64,000 nucleotides of DNA from Carposina sasakii (GCA_014607495.2 CP053156.1:10292001-10356000); one strand, 5' to 3'; shown: positions 1-15,000, numbered from the stretch's first letter. The notes: generated by a model not told the origin, from the letters alone. Made by a program: numbers and translations.

Positions 1-34
1 CTGGGATCACCACTTCTTCGTCCAACTCTACTAT
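1..34 (-). CDS. Vps13: Vps13 exon 39, cut by the window edge
   Basis: Begins residue 2067 ([11 protein letters not shown]) after acceptor AATACAG in phase 0. The exon continues beyond position 1. Confidence 0.8.
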   Translation of the reverse strand, partial: MVELDEEVVIP

Positions 35-3000
35 CTGTATTAATAAAAGGTTTGTATTGTAATTTTACAACGGATTGCAGACCTGGAGTTAGAAACCAAA
101 CCATTTATACTACTGGTCATGCTTATGTTCATTGTTAGATGCATAAAACTCAATCCAAATCGACAATTGCTCGTTTGCTATTTCGAAAGTTAAAATTTTA
201 CTAATAAAACTTATAATTCAAAGATTTGCTTATTCTGCTATCATTAAGCCTTCTAAGAAAAATAAATACTAGCGCTTACATAATCGATTTTAAAAAAGAA
301 CAAAGCCTAATATACTTTACTATAGTTTAATATACTTTACTAATACAAAGTCACTTTTAACAATTTGAAATAAATACCTTATTAACCTTACCTTAACAGT
401 CAACTTAATAGGAGGCGGGGCTTCATTGAGCTTCATCAAGTTAAGGCCGCCGTGACGCAGTTGCAAAGGTACTATCGCTCCGGGTTCCAATACTACTTCC
501 CTGATAATAAGGTACATAGGTAAGATAATCTAATATATAAAATTCTGGTGTCGCGGTGTTTGTTACCTAACTCCTCCGAAACAGCTTGACTGATTCCTAT
601 GAAATTTTGTGTCAGTATTCAGTAGGTCTGAGAATAGGTCGTAAACTATTTTTATATACCTTCCACGCAATAAGCGACATCCACGTGAGCGGAGCCGCGG
701 GCAACAGCTAGTAAGATACATAAGCGGCATGGCGATTGTTGATTGTCATCAATTTTCAAATCAAAACATAGTTGTCATTTTGTTTTGATTTATTGTACAT
801 TGTACGATCGGCTGTATTACAATACGGCTAAGTATCTATTTAAATTGTATCTATGTTGGGTAGACAAAAGACATTACTTGTAATCAGAAGCGTTGTATTC
901 CTCCGTGAGGAAGACCGAGAAGTCGTTGTTATCGCTCAACATGAGCTTGGCAGTGAGGCCGGTGCAGTTGTGTAGTACGTACGGAGCGCCCGCGAACCGC
1001 CGCGATATGATCTAGAATAGAATAGAATTTAGGACAAAATAGAATACATCACAGTGTGCACTTATAGTTTGTAAATATATTTATTTAATCAAGTGCAGTA
1101 TAAGTGGAATTATAAATAACAGAATCTATGTTGGAGGAGAAGAGGTTACTGCCACTAACTGACGTATAAACGTTAAATTTGGAACGTAGCTTCCTTTTGT
1201 GACGTATTTAGGTGTACTAGGAAAATTCCCACGGAAACGGGAAATAGCGGAAATTTTAAAGTAATGTAAATGAAGCCATGTGATGGCTGCTAGTATTTTA
1301 TAAAACAATTAATAGCCGCGTGGTGCCGGCATAGTAGAGTTTGTACCCCTGCTTGCCCGTGGGTATCTTACGAGGCGATTAAGGGTTTCCAGGAGGTGGG
1401 CAGCAGCGCCTCCCGTACTGACAACATAGTCCAAAAATCACACTGCGGTCACCGACCCGCCTGCCCAGCGTGGTGACTATGGGAAAAACCCCCCTATGGC
1501 TGTAGCCTTGTGGCGTGCCCTGGGGGAGGCGTACGTCCAGCAGTGGACTGCAATAGGCTGAAGAAGAAGCCATACCCAGAAAGAATAACGACAAAGGATC
1601 TAGAACAAAATAAAATAATCATGGTATGGTGACGGAGCTAAATACTTACTTCATCAGACTTCAGGAGCTTGCTGTTGACAGCCGAAGTGCTTTCAGCCAT
1701 TGCTACAGCTTCCGAAAATGAGTTTCCCAGTTGTGTTAGCACCTGGGAACAATTTTTTTTTAAGTATCTCAGAAACAATACCATGTTTCTTTACATACAT
1801 ATAAATAAATAAATATTCACACACTACACAACACATTAACCTAGTCCCACACTAAGATGCCCATGGTCTTGTGTCGTGGGTACTAAGCAACGGTATATAA
1901 ATACATAGATAAGTATAGAAACATCCATGACTCGGAAACAAACATCGATATTCATCATATCAATGTTTGTACCCACCGGGATTCGAACCCAGGACCTATG
2001 GCTCGCAGGCAGGGTCACTACCTACTAGACCAATCGGCCGTCAATTTGAATATAGGGAAGACACAAAACAAACATACTGATAAATTACGGATGTCAAAAA
2101 TTATTTGATACGGTAGTTTGTCTCATTGCCGTTTTATTACCCAATTGAGCTAGAAGGAGGGTTATGTTTTTCGACGGTGTATTTAGGTATATTTCTTTGT
2201 CGTATTTGAGCTTGAGACGAATCATAAGATTTGTCTTATTTGTGAGAATGGCACTAGGCACATAAAATTTTTTTATCCAGTCGGATTTTTAAATGGTAAA
2301 TATTTGCAATCCAGCTAGCCAATATTTTAATTTACAATTCTAAACTGTGCGTATTGGTTATATAATTTAGAAATATGCGTCCTTACCTCCATGCCACTGC
2401 TGCTGATGGTGATCTCAAGCGGTTCACTGCTGGACACCGTTATGGTCCGGCTGGCCTGACGCAACGCCACCATTTGTATGTTAGTCGCTTCGTCAAGTAC
2501 GTCGATAGCGGGCGCCTCTTGCGGACGCATTATAACCTGTTAACATTAGATGTATGTCACTCCAAAGATAAGAGATATTTACAAATCTTACTTACTCAGT
2601 AACTGCAAATGTTAAGTTATAAAAAACACGCAGTGTATTCACAAACCCACGTCTAAAGTTAGACACTGTTTAAAAATAACATTTGACAGTAAAATGTATA
2701 GAATATCTGTCAAATTAAGGCAATGCTTAATTTAACTAAACAATGTTTAAATTCTTTCGTAAATTACATGGTAAATGTTGCAAAAACCCTGATTAGGATC
2801 GGATTTTGGTTACAATATTTTAAGCAGTTCGGTAAAAATATAGCAAAGTCAAATTATTCTCTGCATTACTACATTGGAATGATGATGCATTTGAGTCAAT
2901 AAGATACAGGAACGGTTAAAGGACCTTACATATGTTAGTTTTAAAGTATATATTTTGTATTGTTAGTAAATTACCTCGCATTTAAGTTCCCAAGGCACGT

Positions 3001-6000
3001 GTTTGTACTGGTAATCCTTCATGACCTCAACCGGCTCTATCAATGGCTCCCACACCGCGCGGCCAATGTTGTAGAACGATACTTGCATAGCCCACGTTGA
3101 TTCTAGGTAGAACTGGAAACATTGGTATACATTAGGAAGGTGAAGTAAAAGATTTATTTGTTTGCTAAAAAAACTGTTTTATAAACAAAAAAATATAATA
3201 AAAAAAGCAATTTTGCATTGCTTCTTTGTGACAAATTAAATGCAGAAAAATATGCTATTCCAGACTATAATAATTCTTCTTATTTTTTTACAGTAATTAA
3301 AGAATAAACGTATCCTCTCGCGTTTAAGACATTAACGCTCGTATTCATGGAAGTAACTTTACTCAAACAGATCTGCGAGTGATAGATGGTAGTATTTCGT
3401 TTTCTTTGACAAACGAGTTATTTTTCAATGGTTGAGTGTGATATAACGATTAAGGATAGGTAGGTAAGCCTTACTCACATCTGAGCTCCAATCCTTAACC
3501 TGTCCAGTAAGCGAGGCTTGCATTACCAACACCGGGATGGTTTCGTTACCGATGTCCGTCTCCAAAGACACTATAATGGACGGACTGGATAGAAGACAAA
3601 TCTCGCCGACTGGCGCTGTCTTGTCTAATTGTAATGGCGGGCTAGGTTCTGCTACGTCAATCGCTTCTTCTGCTTGTTCTATTTGAAAAATAAATGATAA
3701 ATATTCAGGGTGTATTCAGAGAAACATGTATCGTATTGAGTCGACATTTGTCTTCGTGACGTTTCTTCTAATAGCGGTTAGACTTGGTCACGTAATTTAG
3801 CGCGTGCGTGAATAGGGGGTTATTCTAGTTACCTGTTAATGTAAATTATATTTTTTCTATCGCAAAAGGGAAACTCTATACTGGGGCCGCTCTATACTGT
3901 TTATAGCAGCGTCTGACTTCCGTGATAGACACAATTTAAAAGAGGCCATAGTAACTGGTCAGAACAAATTTAGCCACACTTAATACCTGAAGTAAAAATA
4001 TGATTATATTTGTTGTAGATATAATAGCGTAAACGTAACCTTTGACGCCCTCCGGCCAAATAGACCGATGATTTGATGAGGGCGGCTGGTAGTGACTGGA
4101 TGGCATAATCGGAAGATCGAGCCTTGTGGCGTGCTCTGGGGGCGGCCTACGTCCAACAGTGGACTGCAATAGGCTGATGTATGTATGTAGATATAACTAG
4201 CTGTTGTCCGCGGCTTCGCTCGCGTGAATGGTGCATATTGCGTGGAGACCTACTGAATATGCATATAAAATTTCATAAATATTTTTAAGAAATGAAAAAA
4301 AAATTCAGCCGTGTGGGACTCGAACTCAACCTTACCATAGTAGAATGAGTGGGAAGTAGGCTATCTCAGGCCCAATCCGCGATATAATTACCTACCATAC
4401 TTGCCTGCCTCAGGGTTGTCACTTTTAGCTAAATATTACTTCAGTGCCTAGAAATTGGCCAGGGCCGGGAAGTTGTATTTTTAATTGTGTTGTCTGGGTT
4501 CAGGGTTATTGAGGTGGGTTTTACCTAAACGATGATGAAACTATTCATGATTAAAGAAAGAGCGACTGGTGATACCTATGTGGTTGCGGGGCCAGAGACA
4601 GGCGACGCGGGGTGGTGATGAGTACGAGTACCTGCGATAGTTTACGCGAGTTTACTGATAGTACTGTCAACCAATTCTCAAAGTTCTCCTGCGATTATCA
4701 CATATTTTTCGTTTATTTATCGGTGCCGAAAAGCCGTGTCGTGAGTGACGCGCGAACCTTGTGCGGTGCTGGCCCCGACTGGCGCACTGAGAAACGGGTC
4801 GAGATTTTGTTTGAGTGTGCGTGCGGCGACGCATAGATACTATGGCGCACACATACAAGCCGCGCGCGGTGCCTTTGTATGAAGATAACATACTTCCCAC
4901 TCATTCTACTATGACCTTACGCATTCAAATAAAATTTCATAAAAATCGGTCAAGCCGTTTCGGGGGAGTATCGTAAATAACATTGTGATCCGAGAATTTT
5001 ATATTGAAGATATAAGTCACTTACCAGTTTTCAAGAACCAAAACTGCGAAGGCTTGAACTCCTTGACGTCCCACAACTTGTCGTACACAAGAGCTTTGTT
5101 AATGACCTTAGTGTCGTCGTCTTCGCGACTCATTACCGTCGCTAACACGCGGTTCAGCAACGCTATTATATCTAGAAGTATATTATTGATATAAGTTTTA
5201 AATTGCTTTGGTAAAGTTTATTGAGTCCTTTGAAACATATATTTCTTAATAAATAATGACAAATAAATATTCACACATTTCACAATACATTAACTAGTCC
5301 CACATTAAGATCCCTAAAGTCTTGTGACATGGGTCCTAAACAACGGTATGTAAATACATAGATAAGTATAGGGTAACATCCATGACTAGGAAACAAATAT
5401 CATATAAATGTTTGCACCTACCGGGATTCGAACCCAGGAGCTATGGTATACTTAACAAATTTTGGTGATGTAGATTTTCTTTCTTAGCAAGTGTCTTCTT
5501 TGTCATAAACTTTATTGTACAATAAAGCATATATAATAATAATAATAAGTAAGTATTATACTTTAGTTAGAGACTGCCATTTATATAATATGTTTATGTT
5601 ATTAACACAGATATGGTACCGTCAAAATAAGAAGCGTTATTTGAAATTCTAAACATTTATAAAAACTTACCCGGAGACACCGTAATAACAATATTAGTAA
5701 TCGCAATATCGATATGCATTCCCGAGTTGGGCGGCTGAGACAGCGCCAAACTAAGGTTGGTTGGTGCCAACAGATGGCGCACATGTTCCGTGTTGCCCAG
5801 CTTCCGGATTACCATCTGCAAGCCGGATATGCCGCCGTCGGCCACCATGCGCTCGTCCGTTTGACGCAGTTTGAATCGCACTTCCATCTGTATTTGTAGT
5901 TTATCTTTTTTAATTTTCGGCAAAATGAAACTGATTATTTACTTGCTCAGTACATGGTACTGTGGCGGAGCCACCTATCGGATGTAGGAGGGGTCCACAA

Positions 6001-9000
6001 TCAAATTCAAATCCTAGAACTCGATATCGAAGTTTCTCACAATGATTGGAATATATTATATGGGCCAAAACAATGACTAGTGGCCGAAGCTGCATCCGAT
6101 AGATGGCTCCGCTACAGTACAATAAAGTTATTATTATATTATTAAATCAGAGACATGTTTCGCCAGGAATCATTTATTTATTATAAAGAGGTATAGTACA
6201 AATTTGAATTAGTCTATGCCCTGCAAAACTGTTTCAACAGTTTGTCTGCAGGGGTGGAGTCTCTTTTTAACATATTATATAAGTACATAATTATTTACTT
6301 TGCATCGTTACCTTAGTGAGTCCCTATGGTAAAGTATCCAGTAAGTACCTTTTTATTTTTAAACTTATTATAATCTTGTTCGATACGGATATCCTCAGGC
6401 AAACTGTTAAGTATATATTTATTTAGCAATCTTGGAGAAGCAGCTAGTATTTGTCATAAAATTTGGAAGGCGTTAGTTTTATGCTGCTTCATGTTATGGA
6501 TTAACTATTCACAACACACATATTGCATTGCATTGTGGATGCTCGGTAGGTTACATTTCGCTACATTATATGTATGTATATTACACAAACGACTGAGTTC
6601 CCAATATACAGGGTGTTTTTTCGTTGCCACCCTTAACGAAGGGTACGTATTCTATACATCAAATAAAGTAAGTTTATGCCATAAAAAAGTGCTGGGAAAT
6701 GATGTAAATTTTTTTGAAAAAAAAAATTTAATTAGTGATTTTCTGACAACTATTCAAAGTAAAAAAAAATAGTTCCAATCACCTGAATAGATGGCGAGAG
6801 CGCATCACCTACCCTAATCCCCCTCACCTCACCCTCAACCAAAGACATTAATAGTTCCTAAGCACTATAGATAGACGAAGCCGACTATAGTGTGCTGTAC
6901 AAGATATAGCAGATACCTTACATTAGCATTGCTTACATCTCTGCTAAATTAAAGGTATCTATACTCTACTACACGAGGGTTAATAGTTATAAGTATCTGT
7001 AGCATTTAATAATATGGGATGGGATAAAAGGCATATACAGGAGTACGGAGAAAGACATAACATAACATATATTCTGTAGTTCACGCATATGTTGTCACGG
7101 GTAACAGTAGTAATTCATAAATTTAAGTTTGTTAAAAAAAAATTAAGTAGGTATCATCTCGTATTAAGATTATAATCTGATACTATTAACCCCATCTAGC
7201 AAAATCCAACTTGTTACTTGCTATGCCTTCTACTCGTATGTTACACCGTCTTTAGAAAACCGACCGGATTATTTATTGTCGGCTGTACACAGTCTGGGTG
7301 TGTAGCCAGCTTTAGTCATTAGTGCACAGTCTATTCACGGAACTATTACTATCCTTCAAGCTGGGAGAGGTAAGGTGGGGGGGTTTAGGGCAGGTGATGC
7401 GCTCACGCCATCTATTTTTGACTGTTATTTTAACTTGTCAGAAAACCCCTCATTACTTGATCGGGCGAAATTTATAGTGTCCAGTATTTATGCTAGTTTT
7501 TTCATAGACAGATATTATTATTTCTCGTAAAAAAATATTGCTACACGCGTCCATGTGCATTTATACAGAAAAACGCAGTCTATTTACTCAACTTTGGACC
7601 CTTATATTTTGGAAACCAGACACTTCCCAGGTATGCTTCCATGTGCACGTATTGACGACCAAAAATCACCCTGTATAGAAGAAATGCAAGATCACAATCG
7701 CTACATAATGTTAACTAATAACTTGTATCAAAACTCTAAAAATACTTACATTAAGCACCAAAGCATCGCAGAACTTTTGCTCGAGCGATTCCACGAGGAT
7801 GATGTCGGGCTGTTCTATCTTCAGGTTCACAGTCAACATGGTGGTCGAAGGTTTATCTGATGATAGACCCGACACGTTTGATGTTCGCTTCGCTTTCTGT
7901 GGTAATAATAAGGAACTGTAGTAAATCACAAATATACCGCTTATACAGGATGTAACAGTAAGGGTACTTTCGTGTATAAATAATCCCGGCACCCATTCCG
8001 CAAGACAGTTCCATACCAACTTCGATTCCGATTCCAACTCCTAAAATCTTGTAAAAATACTATTAAATTAAAAGTATTAATTTTTCAAAGTGTGTTTGCT
8101 ACTCATCACATAAAATTGACATTTACTGCCGTCGAGTACGTATTTGCATTTCCTTGGTTATCTAGAGATACCGCTGATGCTTATTTACGTTTAGGAACTT
8201 GGCGTTGAACAGATGTCGGCATGCTTAGAAAATCTTTCCAGATAGTATTGAGAAATTCCTAAACAATTGACGGCCGTTTGGTCTAGTAGGTAGTGACCCT
8301 GCCTGCGACGCCATAGGTCCTGAGTTCGAATCCCGGTAAGTGCAAACATTGATATGATGAATATCGATGTTTGTTTCCGAGTCATGGATGTTTCTATACT
8401 TATCTATGTATTTATATACCGTTGCTTAGTACCCACGACACAAGACCTTAGGGATCTTAATGTGGGACTAAGTTAATGTGTTGTGTAGTGTGTGAATATT
8501 TATTTATTATTATTATTTATTAAAAAATAACAACTCATGAATGTTCATACAATCTTGAAAACTTACTTAACCTTAAGTTAAAAGACTTTTTAAAGCACCT
8601 ATATTGCAAAAACTAAGTAAAATTAAACAACATTATATTTATCCTTAAGCATGGGTAAACGTAAATCTGAATAAAATGACGGTAATAAGAAATGTACATA
8701 CACTAATACTGTCCAAAGATCTGCGATCGTCCGTGTGTGGTTTCTGTGTCTTTGTGTCGTCCATTTTGGCCACCTCTTCTAACCCAGTGGTCATAAACTC
8801 CATGATTTTATTTAAAAAGTCCATAGCCAAGATCAGGTTGAAACTGAATATGCGCATGTCGACTGTAAATTGATAAATATATAATTAGGTACTGTGAGAC
8901 TATTGGCAAAAACTCCCCATGGCAATAGCCTTGTGGCATGCTCTGGGGGAGGCCTACGTCCAGCAGTAGACTGCAATAAGCTGACGACGACAAGTATGAA

Positions 9001-12000
9001 AAGTAAGGTAAAGTATGAAAATCACATGCACAGTTGTAAACGTCATCAATGTAGATGTGGGTATAATAGTACATTATGATACAAGTGAGCTAAGTTGGTC
9101 ATTACGCACGAGGCTTGGTAAGCCGAGTGTACTAATTACCAAATCTCACGAGTATCATACGAACTTTTTCAACACGTAATTGCGAGTAAATAAAAGTCAT
9201 AAAATGAAAATTTATTGAAACAGTTAGGTACATATTAAAAATGTTAAAATATGTATTGTGTATTGTGCGTCTGCATGATGCTCTCAGTGCCTTAACGTAA
9301 CGTATGTTAGTGTGAAGTGTGCGTCTGCATGATGCTCTCAGTGTAACGTAACGTATGTTAGTGTGTAATGATGCTCTCAGTGCCTTAACGTAACGTATGT
9401 TAGTGTGTAGTGTGCGTCTGCATGATGCTCTCAGTGCCTTAACGTAACGTATGTTAGTGTGTATTGTGCGTCTGCATGATGCTCTCAGTGCCTTAACGTA
9501 ACGTATGTTAGTGTGTAGTGTGCGTCTGCATGATGCTCTCAGTGCCTTAACGTAACGTATGTTAGTGTGTATTGTGCGTCTGCATGATGCTCTCAGTGCC
9601 TTAACGTAACGTATGTTAGTGTGTAGTGTGCGTCTGCATGATGCTCTCAGTGCCTTAACGTAACGTATGTTAGTGTGTAGTGTGCGTCTGCATGATGCTC
9701 TCAGTGCCTTAACGTAACGTATGTTAGTGTGTAGTGTGCGTCTGCATGATGCTCTCAGTGCCTTAACGTAACGTATGTTAGTGTGTAGTGTGCGTCTGCA
9801 TGATGCTCTCAGTGCCTTAACGTAACGTATGTTAGTGTGTATTGTGCGTCTGCATGATGCTCTCAGTGCCTTAACGTAACGTATGTTAGTGTGTAGTGTG
9901 CGTCTGCATGATGCTCTCAGTGCCTTAACGTAACGTATGTTAGTGTGTATTGTGCGTCTGCATGATGCTCTCAGTGCCTTAACGTAACGTATGTTAGTGT
10001 GTAGTGTGCGTCTGCATGATGCTCTCAGTGCCTTAACGTAACGTATGTTAGTGTGTAGTGTGCGTCTGCATGATGCTCTCAGTGCCTTAACGTAACGTAT
10101 GTTAGTGTGTATTGTGCGTCTGCATGATGCTCTCAGTGCCTTAACGTAACGTATGTTAGTGTGTATTGTGCGTCTGCATGATGCTCTCAGTGCCTTAACG
10201 TAACGTATGTTAGTGTGTAGTGTGCGTCTGCATGATGCTCTCAGTGCCTTAACGTAACGTATGTTAGTGTGTAGTGTGCGTCTGCATGATGCTCTCAGTG
10301 CCTTAACGTAACTCATGTGCAGTGCCTTAACAGTGTGCGTCTGCATGATGCTCTCAGTGCCTTAACGTAACGTATGTTAGTGTGTAGTGTGCGTCTGCAT
10401 GATGCTCTCAGTGCCTTAACGTAACGTATGTTAGTGTGTAGTGTGCGTCTGCATGATGCTCTCAGTGCCTTAACGTAACGTATGTTAGTGTGAAGTGTGC
10501 GTCTGCATGATGCTCTCAGTGCCTTAACGTAACGTATGTTAGTGTGTAGTGTGCGTCTGCATGATGCTCTCAGTGCCTTAACGTAACGTATGTTAGTGTG
10601 TATTGTGCGTCTGCATGATGCTCTCAGTGCCTTAACGTAACGTATGTTAGTGTGTAGTGTGCGTCTGCATGATGCTCTCAGTGCCTTAACGTAACGTATG
10701 TTAGTGTGTATTGTGCGTCTGCATGATGCTCTCAGTGCCTTAACGTAACGTATGTTAGTGTGTATTGTGCGTCTGCATGATGCTCTCAGTGCCTTAACGT
10801 AACGTATGTTAGTGTGTATTGTGCGTCTGCATGATGCTCTCAGTGCCTTAACGTAACGTATGTTAGTGTGTAGTGTGCGTCTGCATGATGCTCTCAGTGC
10901 CTAACGTAACATTGTGCGTCTGCATGATGCTCTCAGTGTGCCGTCTGCATGATGCTCTCAGTGCCTTAACGTAACGTATGTTAGTGTGTATTGTGCGTCT
11001 GCATGATGCTCTCAGTGCCTTAACGTAACGTACGTGTATTGTCTGTTTAACACTTTCCAATCAGGTTTTCATCCTGCATGCATGCACTAGCCTCAGATGA
11101 CATTCCTCGAGACGAGAGAAAGCTAATTCTCGTTCTTCTAGTCAGCAACGCATTTATTGTGATAGACATTCTTTTAGTGTAAATCACAATCGACTATAAA
11201 CTGCGCTACCTGGGGGAGCGACAGCATGATGCATTAATAATACTCTCTGACTGGGATAATGTAGCTGCCTTACCAACGTAACGTATGTAAATACCATTTA
11301 TTAGTGATCTACATTAGCACCAAACCCGAGGTAGTACTGTGCGTCTGCATGAGGTCCTTCGGTCTTGTGGCTCCACGGAAGACACAGCTCATTTGCTTTC
11401 CCGGGTTAATTCTCTCACTATGCCTTATTTTTCGACGCATTCCTCTTAACGTATGTTAGTGTGTAGTGTGCTTAAGTCTGCATGGATGCTCTCAGTGCTA
11501 TCCCTTAACGTAACTAAATGTGTGTATGTTATCTTCGGCCTGTGTATTGTGCGTCTCAGAAACCGACGCATGACTCCCTTGCTCTCAGTTTTTGCCTTAG
11601 ACCAACGCAACAAAACTCTAACGTATGTTAGTGTGTGATAGTGTCCGCGCGTAAGGTCTGCAGGCAGAATTCTCGTGTGAAATGCATTTTAATTTTATTT
11701 ATTTTTCTATGTTCTGACTCTAAATTAAATGTTATTTTATTATTAGTATAATTTTATCAATAAATTAATACTATTTTATTTATAATGTATGTAGTGCCTT
11801 AACGTAACGTATGTTAGTGTGTATTGTGCGTCTGCATGATGCTCTCAGTGCCTTAACGTAACGTATGTTAGTGTGTAGTGTGCGTCTGCATGATGCTCTC
11901 AGTGCCTTAACGTAACGTATGTTAGTGTGTATTGTGCGTCTGCATGATGCTCTCAGTGCCTTAACGTAACGTATGTTAGTGTGTATTGTGCGTCTGCATG

Positions 12001-15000
12001 ATGCTCTCAGTGCCTTAACGTAACGTATGTTAGTGTGTATTGTGCGTCTGCATGATGCTCTCAGTGCCTTAACGTAACGTATGTTAGTGTGTATTGTGCG
12101 TCTGCATGATGCTCTCAGTGCCTTAACGTAACGTATGTTAGTGTGTATTGTGCGTCTGCATGATGCTCTCAGTGCCTTAACGTAACGTATGTTAGTGTGT
12201 AGTGTGCGTCTGCATGATGCTCTCAGTGCCTTAACGTAACGTATGTTAGTGTGTAGTGTGCGTCTGCATGATGCTCTCAGTGCCTTAACGTAACGTATGT
12301 TAGTGTGTATTGTGCGTCTGCATGATGCTCTCAGTGCCTTAACGTAACGTATGTTAGTGTGTAGTGTGCGTCTGCATGATGCTCTCAGTGCCTTAACGTA
12401 ACGTATGTTAGTGTGTATTGTGCGTCAGCATGATGCTCTCAGTGCCTTAACGTAACGTATGTTAGTGTGTGTGCGTCTGCATGATGCTCTCAGTGCCTTA
12501 ACGTAACGTATGTTAGTGTGTATTGTGCGTCTGCATGATGCTCTCAGTGCCTTAACGTAACGTATGTTAGTGTGTAGTGCGTCTGCATGATGCTCTCAGT
12601 GCCTTAACGTAACGTATGTTAGTGTGTAGTGTGCGTCTGCATGATGCTCTCAGTGCCTTAACGTAACGTATGTTAGTATGTAGTGTGCGTCTGCATGATG
12701 CTCTCAGTGCCTTAACGTAACGTATGTTAGTGTGTAGTGTGCGTCTGCATGATGCTCTCAGTGCCTTAACGTAACGTATGTTAGTGTGTAGTGAGCGTCT
12801 GCATGATGCTCTCAGTGCCTTAACGTAACGTATGTTAGTGTGTAGTGAGCGTCTGCATGATGCTCTCAGTGCCTTAACGTAACGTATGTTAGTGTGTAGT
12901 GTGCGTCTGCATGATGCTCTCAGTGCCTTAACGTAACGTATGTTAGTGTGTATTGTGTGTCTGAATGATTCTCTCAGTGCCTTAACGTAACGTATGTTAG
13001 TGTGAAGTGTGCGTCTGCATGATGCTCTCAGTGCCTTAACGTAACGTATGTTAGTATGTAGTGTGCGTCTGCATGATGCTCTCAGTGCCTTAACGTAACG
13101 TATGTTAGTGTGTAGTGTGCGTCTGCATGATGCTCTCAGTGCCTTAACGTAACGTATGTTAGTGTGTAGTGTGCGTCTGCATGATGCTCTCAGTGCCTTA
13201 ACGTAACGTATGTTAGTGTGTAGGCACTCACTGAAGGTGTCGTCGTTGCGCACGGTGTAGGTGATGTCGAGCATGCTGCGTATCTTCTCGTGCGTCTCCA
13301 TGATGCCCTCCATGGCGGTCGGTGTATGCGGGTCCGCTTCTGCATTGGGGTCACGCCGACGCTCCAAATACCTGTTATGAGATTGGGCACGTATCAATAT
13401 AGTCCTCAGGGCTACCGGGATTGGGCCACCACTCATTCCCACCTCTGCAACTCCTGTGAGCCAGGATCAACAGAGTCGACCAGAAAAATGCAAATCAAAT
13501 CATAGAAAATCCCGGGGGAACTAATAGAAAAACAGAATGTGAAGTATGAACATAGATACGCTTAATATTAAATTAAGCGCTGATTGACAGGGCTATTACC
13601 TATTTTGCAGTAGCAATGCAACAGCAAAAATTGAGTGTGAGTGCGTGGTCGCCCCTATACTCTAAATTTTCGCTGTTTTCTGCCGCTTAGATAAGCGATG
13701 CCTTAGCTGAGCTTTGCACTTGGGTGAGTGTACATATATAACGTAGATATGCGTTAGCCTTGCATCGCGCCCTTTGCTTGTACACTCACACTGAGTTTAC
13801 ATCGCACGCACTGTACTCGATTGTAATAGAAGGGGCATGTTAAGTGAAATGCTATGAAAAAAGCTCGCGATAAAAAAATCTATCCACATAATTTGAGACC
13901 CGAAATTACTGGCTCAAATCTTGTGGATAATTGTATGATTGTGATCGAGAATAACAACGGGAATTTAGTCTCGATCTTTGATATCTGGCGGCACGGCAGT
14001 ACTCACGCTAAGTCGAGCAAAATGCGGCACGGACGTACCATTCTTTCGTCAAGGCAATTCAGGGCATTTTCGACCCCCTAACTTCGTTGTGGATATTATA
14101 ATTGTCTACATATAAGATCATCCTCTCCACTAACATCAATATTCTAACAAAGTTTACAAATCAGTAATTTACCTGGTAATTTTGGCTCCTCTATCGGGCC
14201 GAGTGTCGTCTAAGGTACAATCCACTAGCAACACTGAAGTATGCATCGAGTTGTCAGAAAACATGCGTCCTTTCACAGACAGCAGCGCCAAGCAAAACCG
14301 GGCCAGGTCCACGTCTTGCATAAACATTGACGATTGATCGGTCTGGGGAAAAAGAGGTAAATATAAGTAATTTGCCCGCGGCTCCGTTAGCGTGGATGTC
14401 GCTTACTGCGTAGAAGTGGCATAAAAAATAGTTTACGACCTACCGAATATACACACAAAATTTAATAAAAATCGGTCAAGCCGTTTCGGAGGAGTTTGGT
14501 AACAAACACCTCGACATGAGAATTTTATATATTAAAAATACTTCCAGATAAAGGACAGTTTAGATTAACACAAGTATTATATAGGTATAAACTTCTGACA
14601 AAATTTTGCAATGGCATTAGTTGCTGGTGCAAGTTTACTATAACAATACAAATTATTTACATGCAATGCATATGAAGTTATGGCGAAATGAATGCTATAC
14701 GTTCATTATTCTTAGCAGTTATTTTAAAAGTCTTCTCCCTTGACTGTACTGTATTCTAAGATATTAAACAAATACATACTTACATTGATAGTACTCATCA
14801 TATCAATGACAAAGCTGTCCATTGTGAAAGAAAACTTGATTGTGGTCCTTGGTTTCTTCGGGTCAGGCACATTTACGGTGGCCTGTGTTGTCTTAGAGGT
14901 GCGTTTCATTGATTTTGCTACAGTAATCTTTGAGGTAGATTTAGGTAGTGCTGGCTTTACGTCTGGTTTGACACCTTCTTGCAAGTTCTCTTTCGAGATT

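Noticed and set aside
7555..7860. 101-codon plus-strand frame
   Set aside because: It spans the end of the TACAGGGTG element and antisense Vps13 exon 30; the same element-derived words appear in other copies.
7711..8037. 108-codon minus-strand frame taken whole as a gene
   Set aside because: Only 7750-7896 is coding (Vps13 exon 30). The upstream part runs through a MITE fragment before a good acceptor.
9132..10346. 404-codon open frame with 18-residue repeats (and similar at 10863-11060 and 12567-13442)
   Set aside because: It arises because the 54-bp minisatellite period is a multiple of three. The array is intronic and the last frame merely runs from the real exon 28 through its splice donor.
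9258..13221. Regular repeats considered as a CRISPR array
   Set aside because: The units are contiguous 54-bp copies without unique spacers, in an animal intron.
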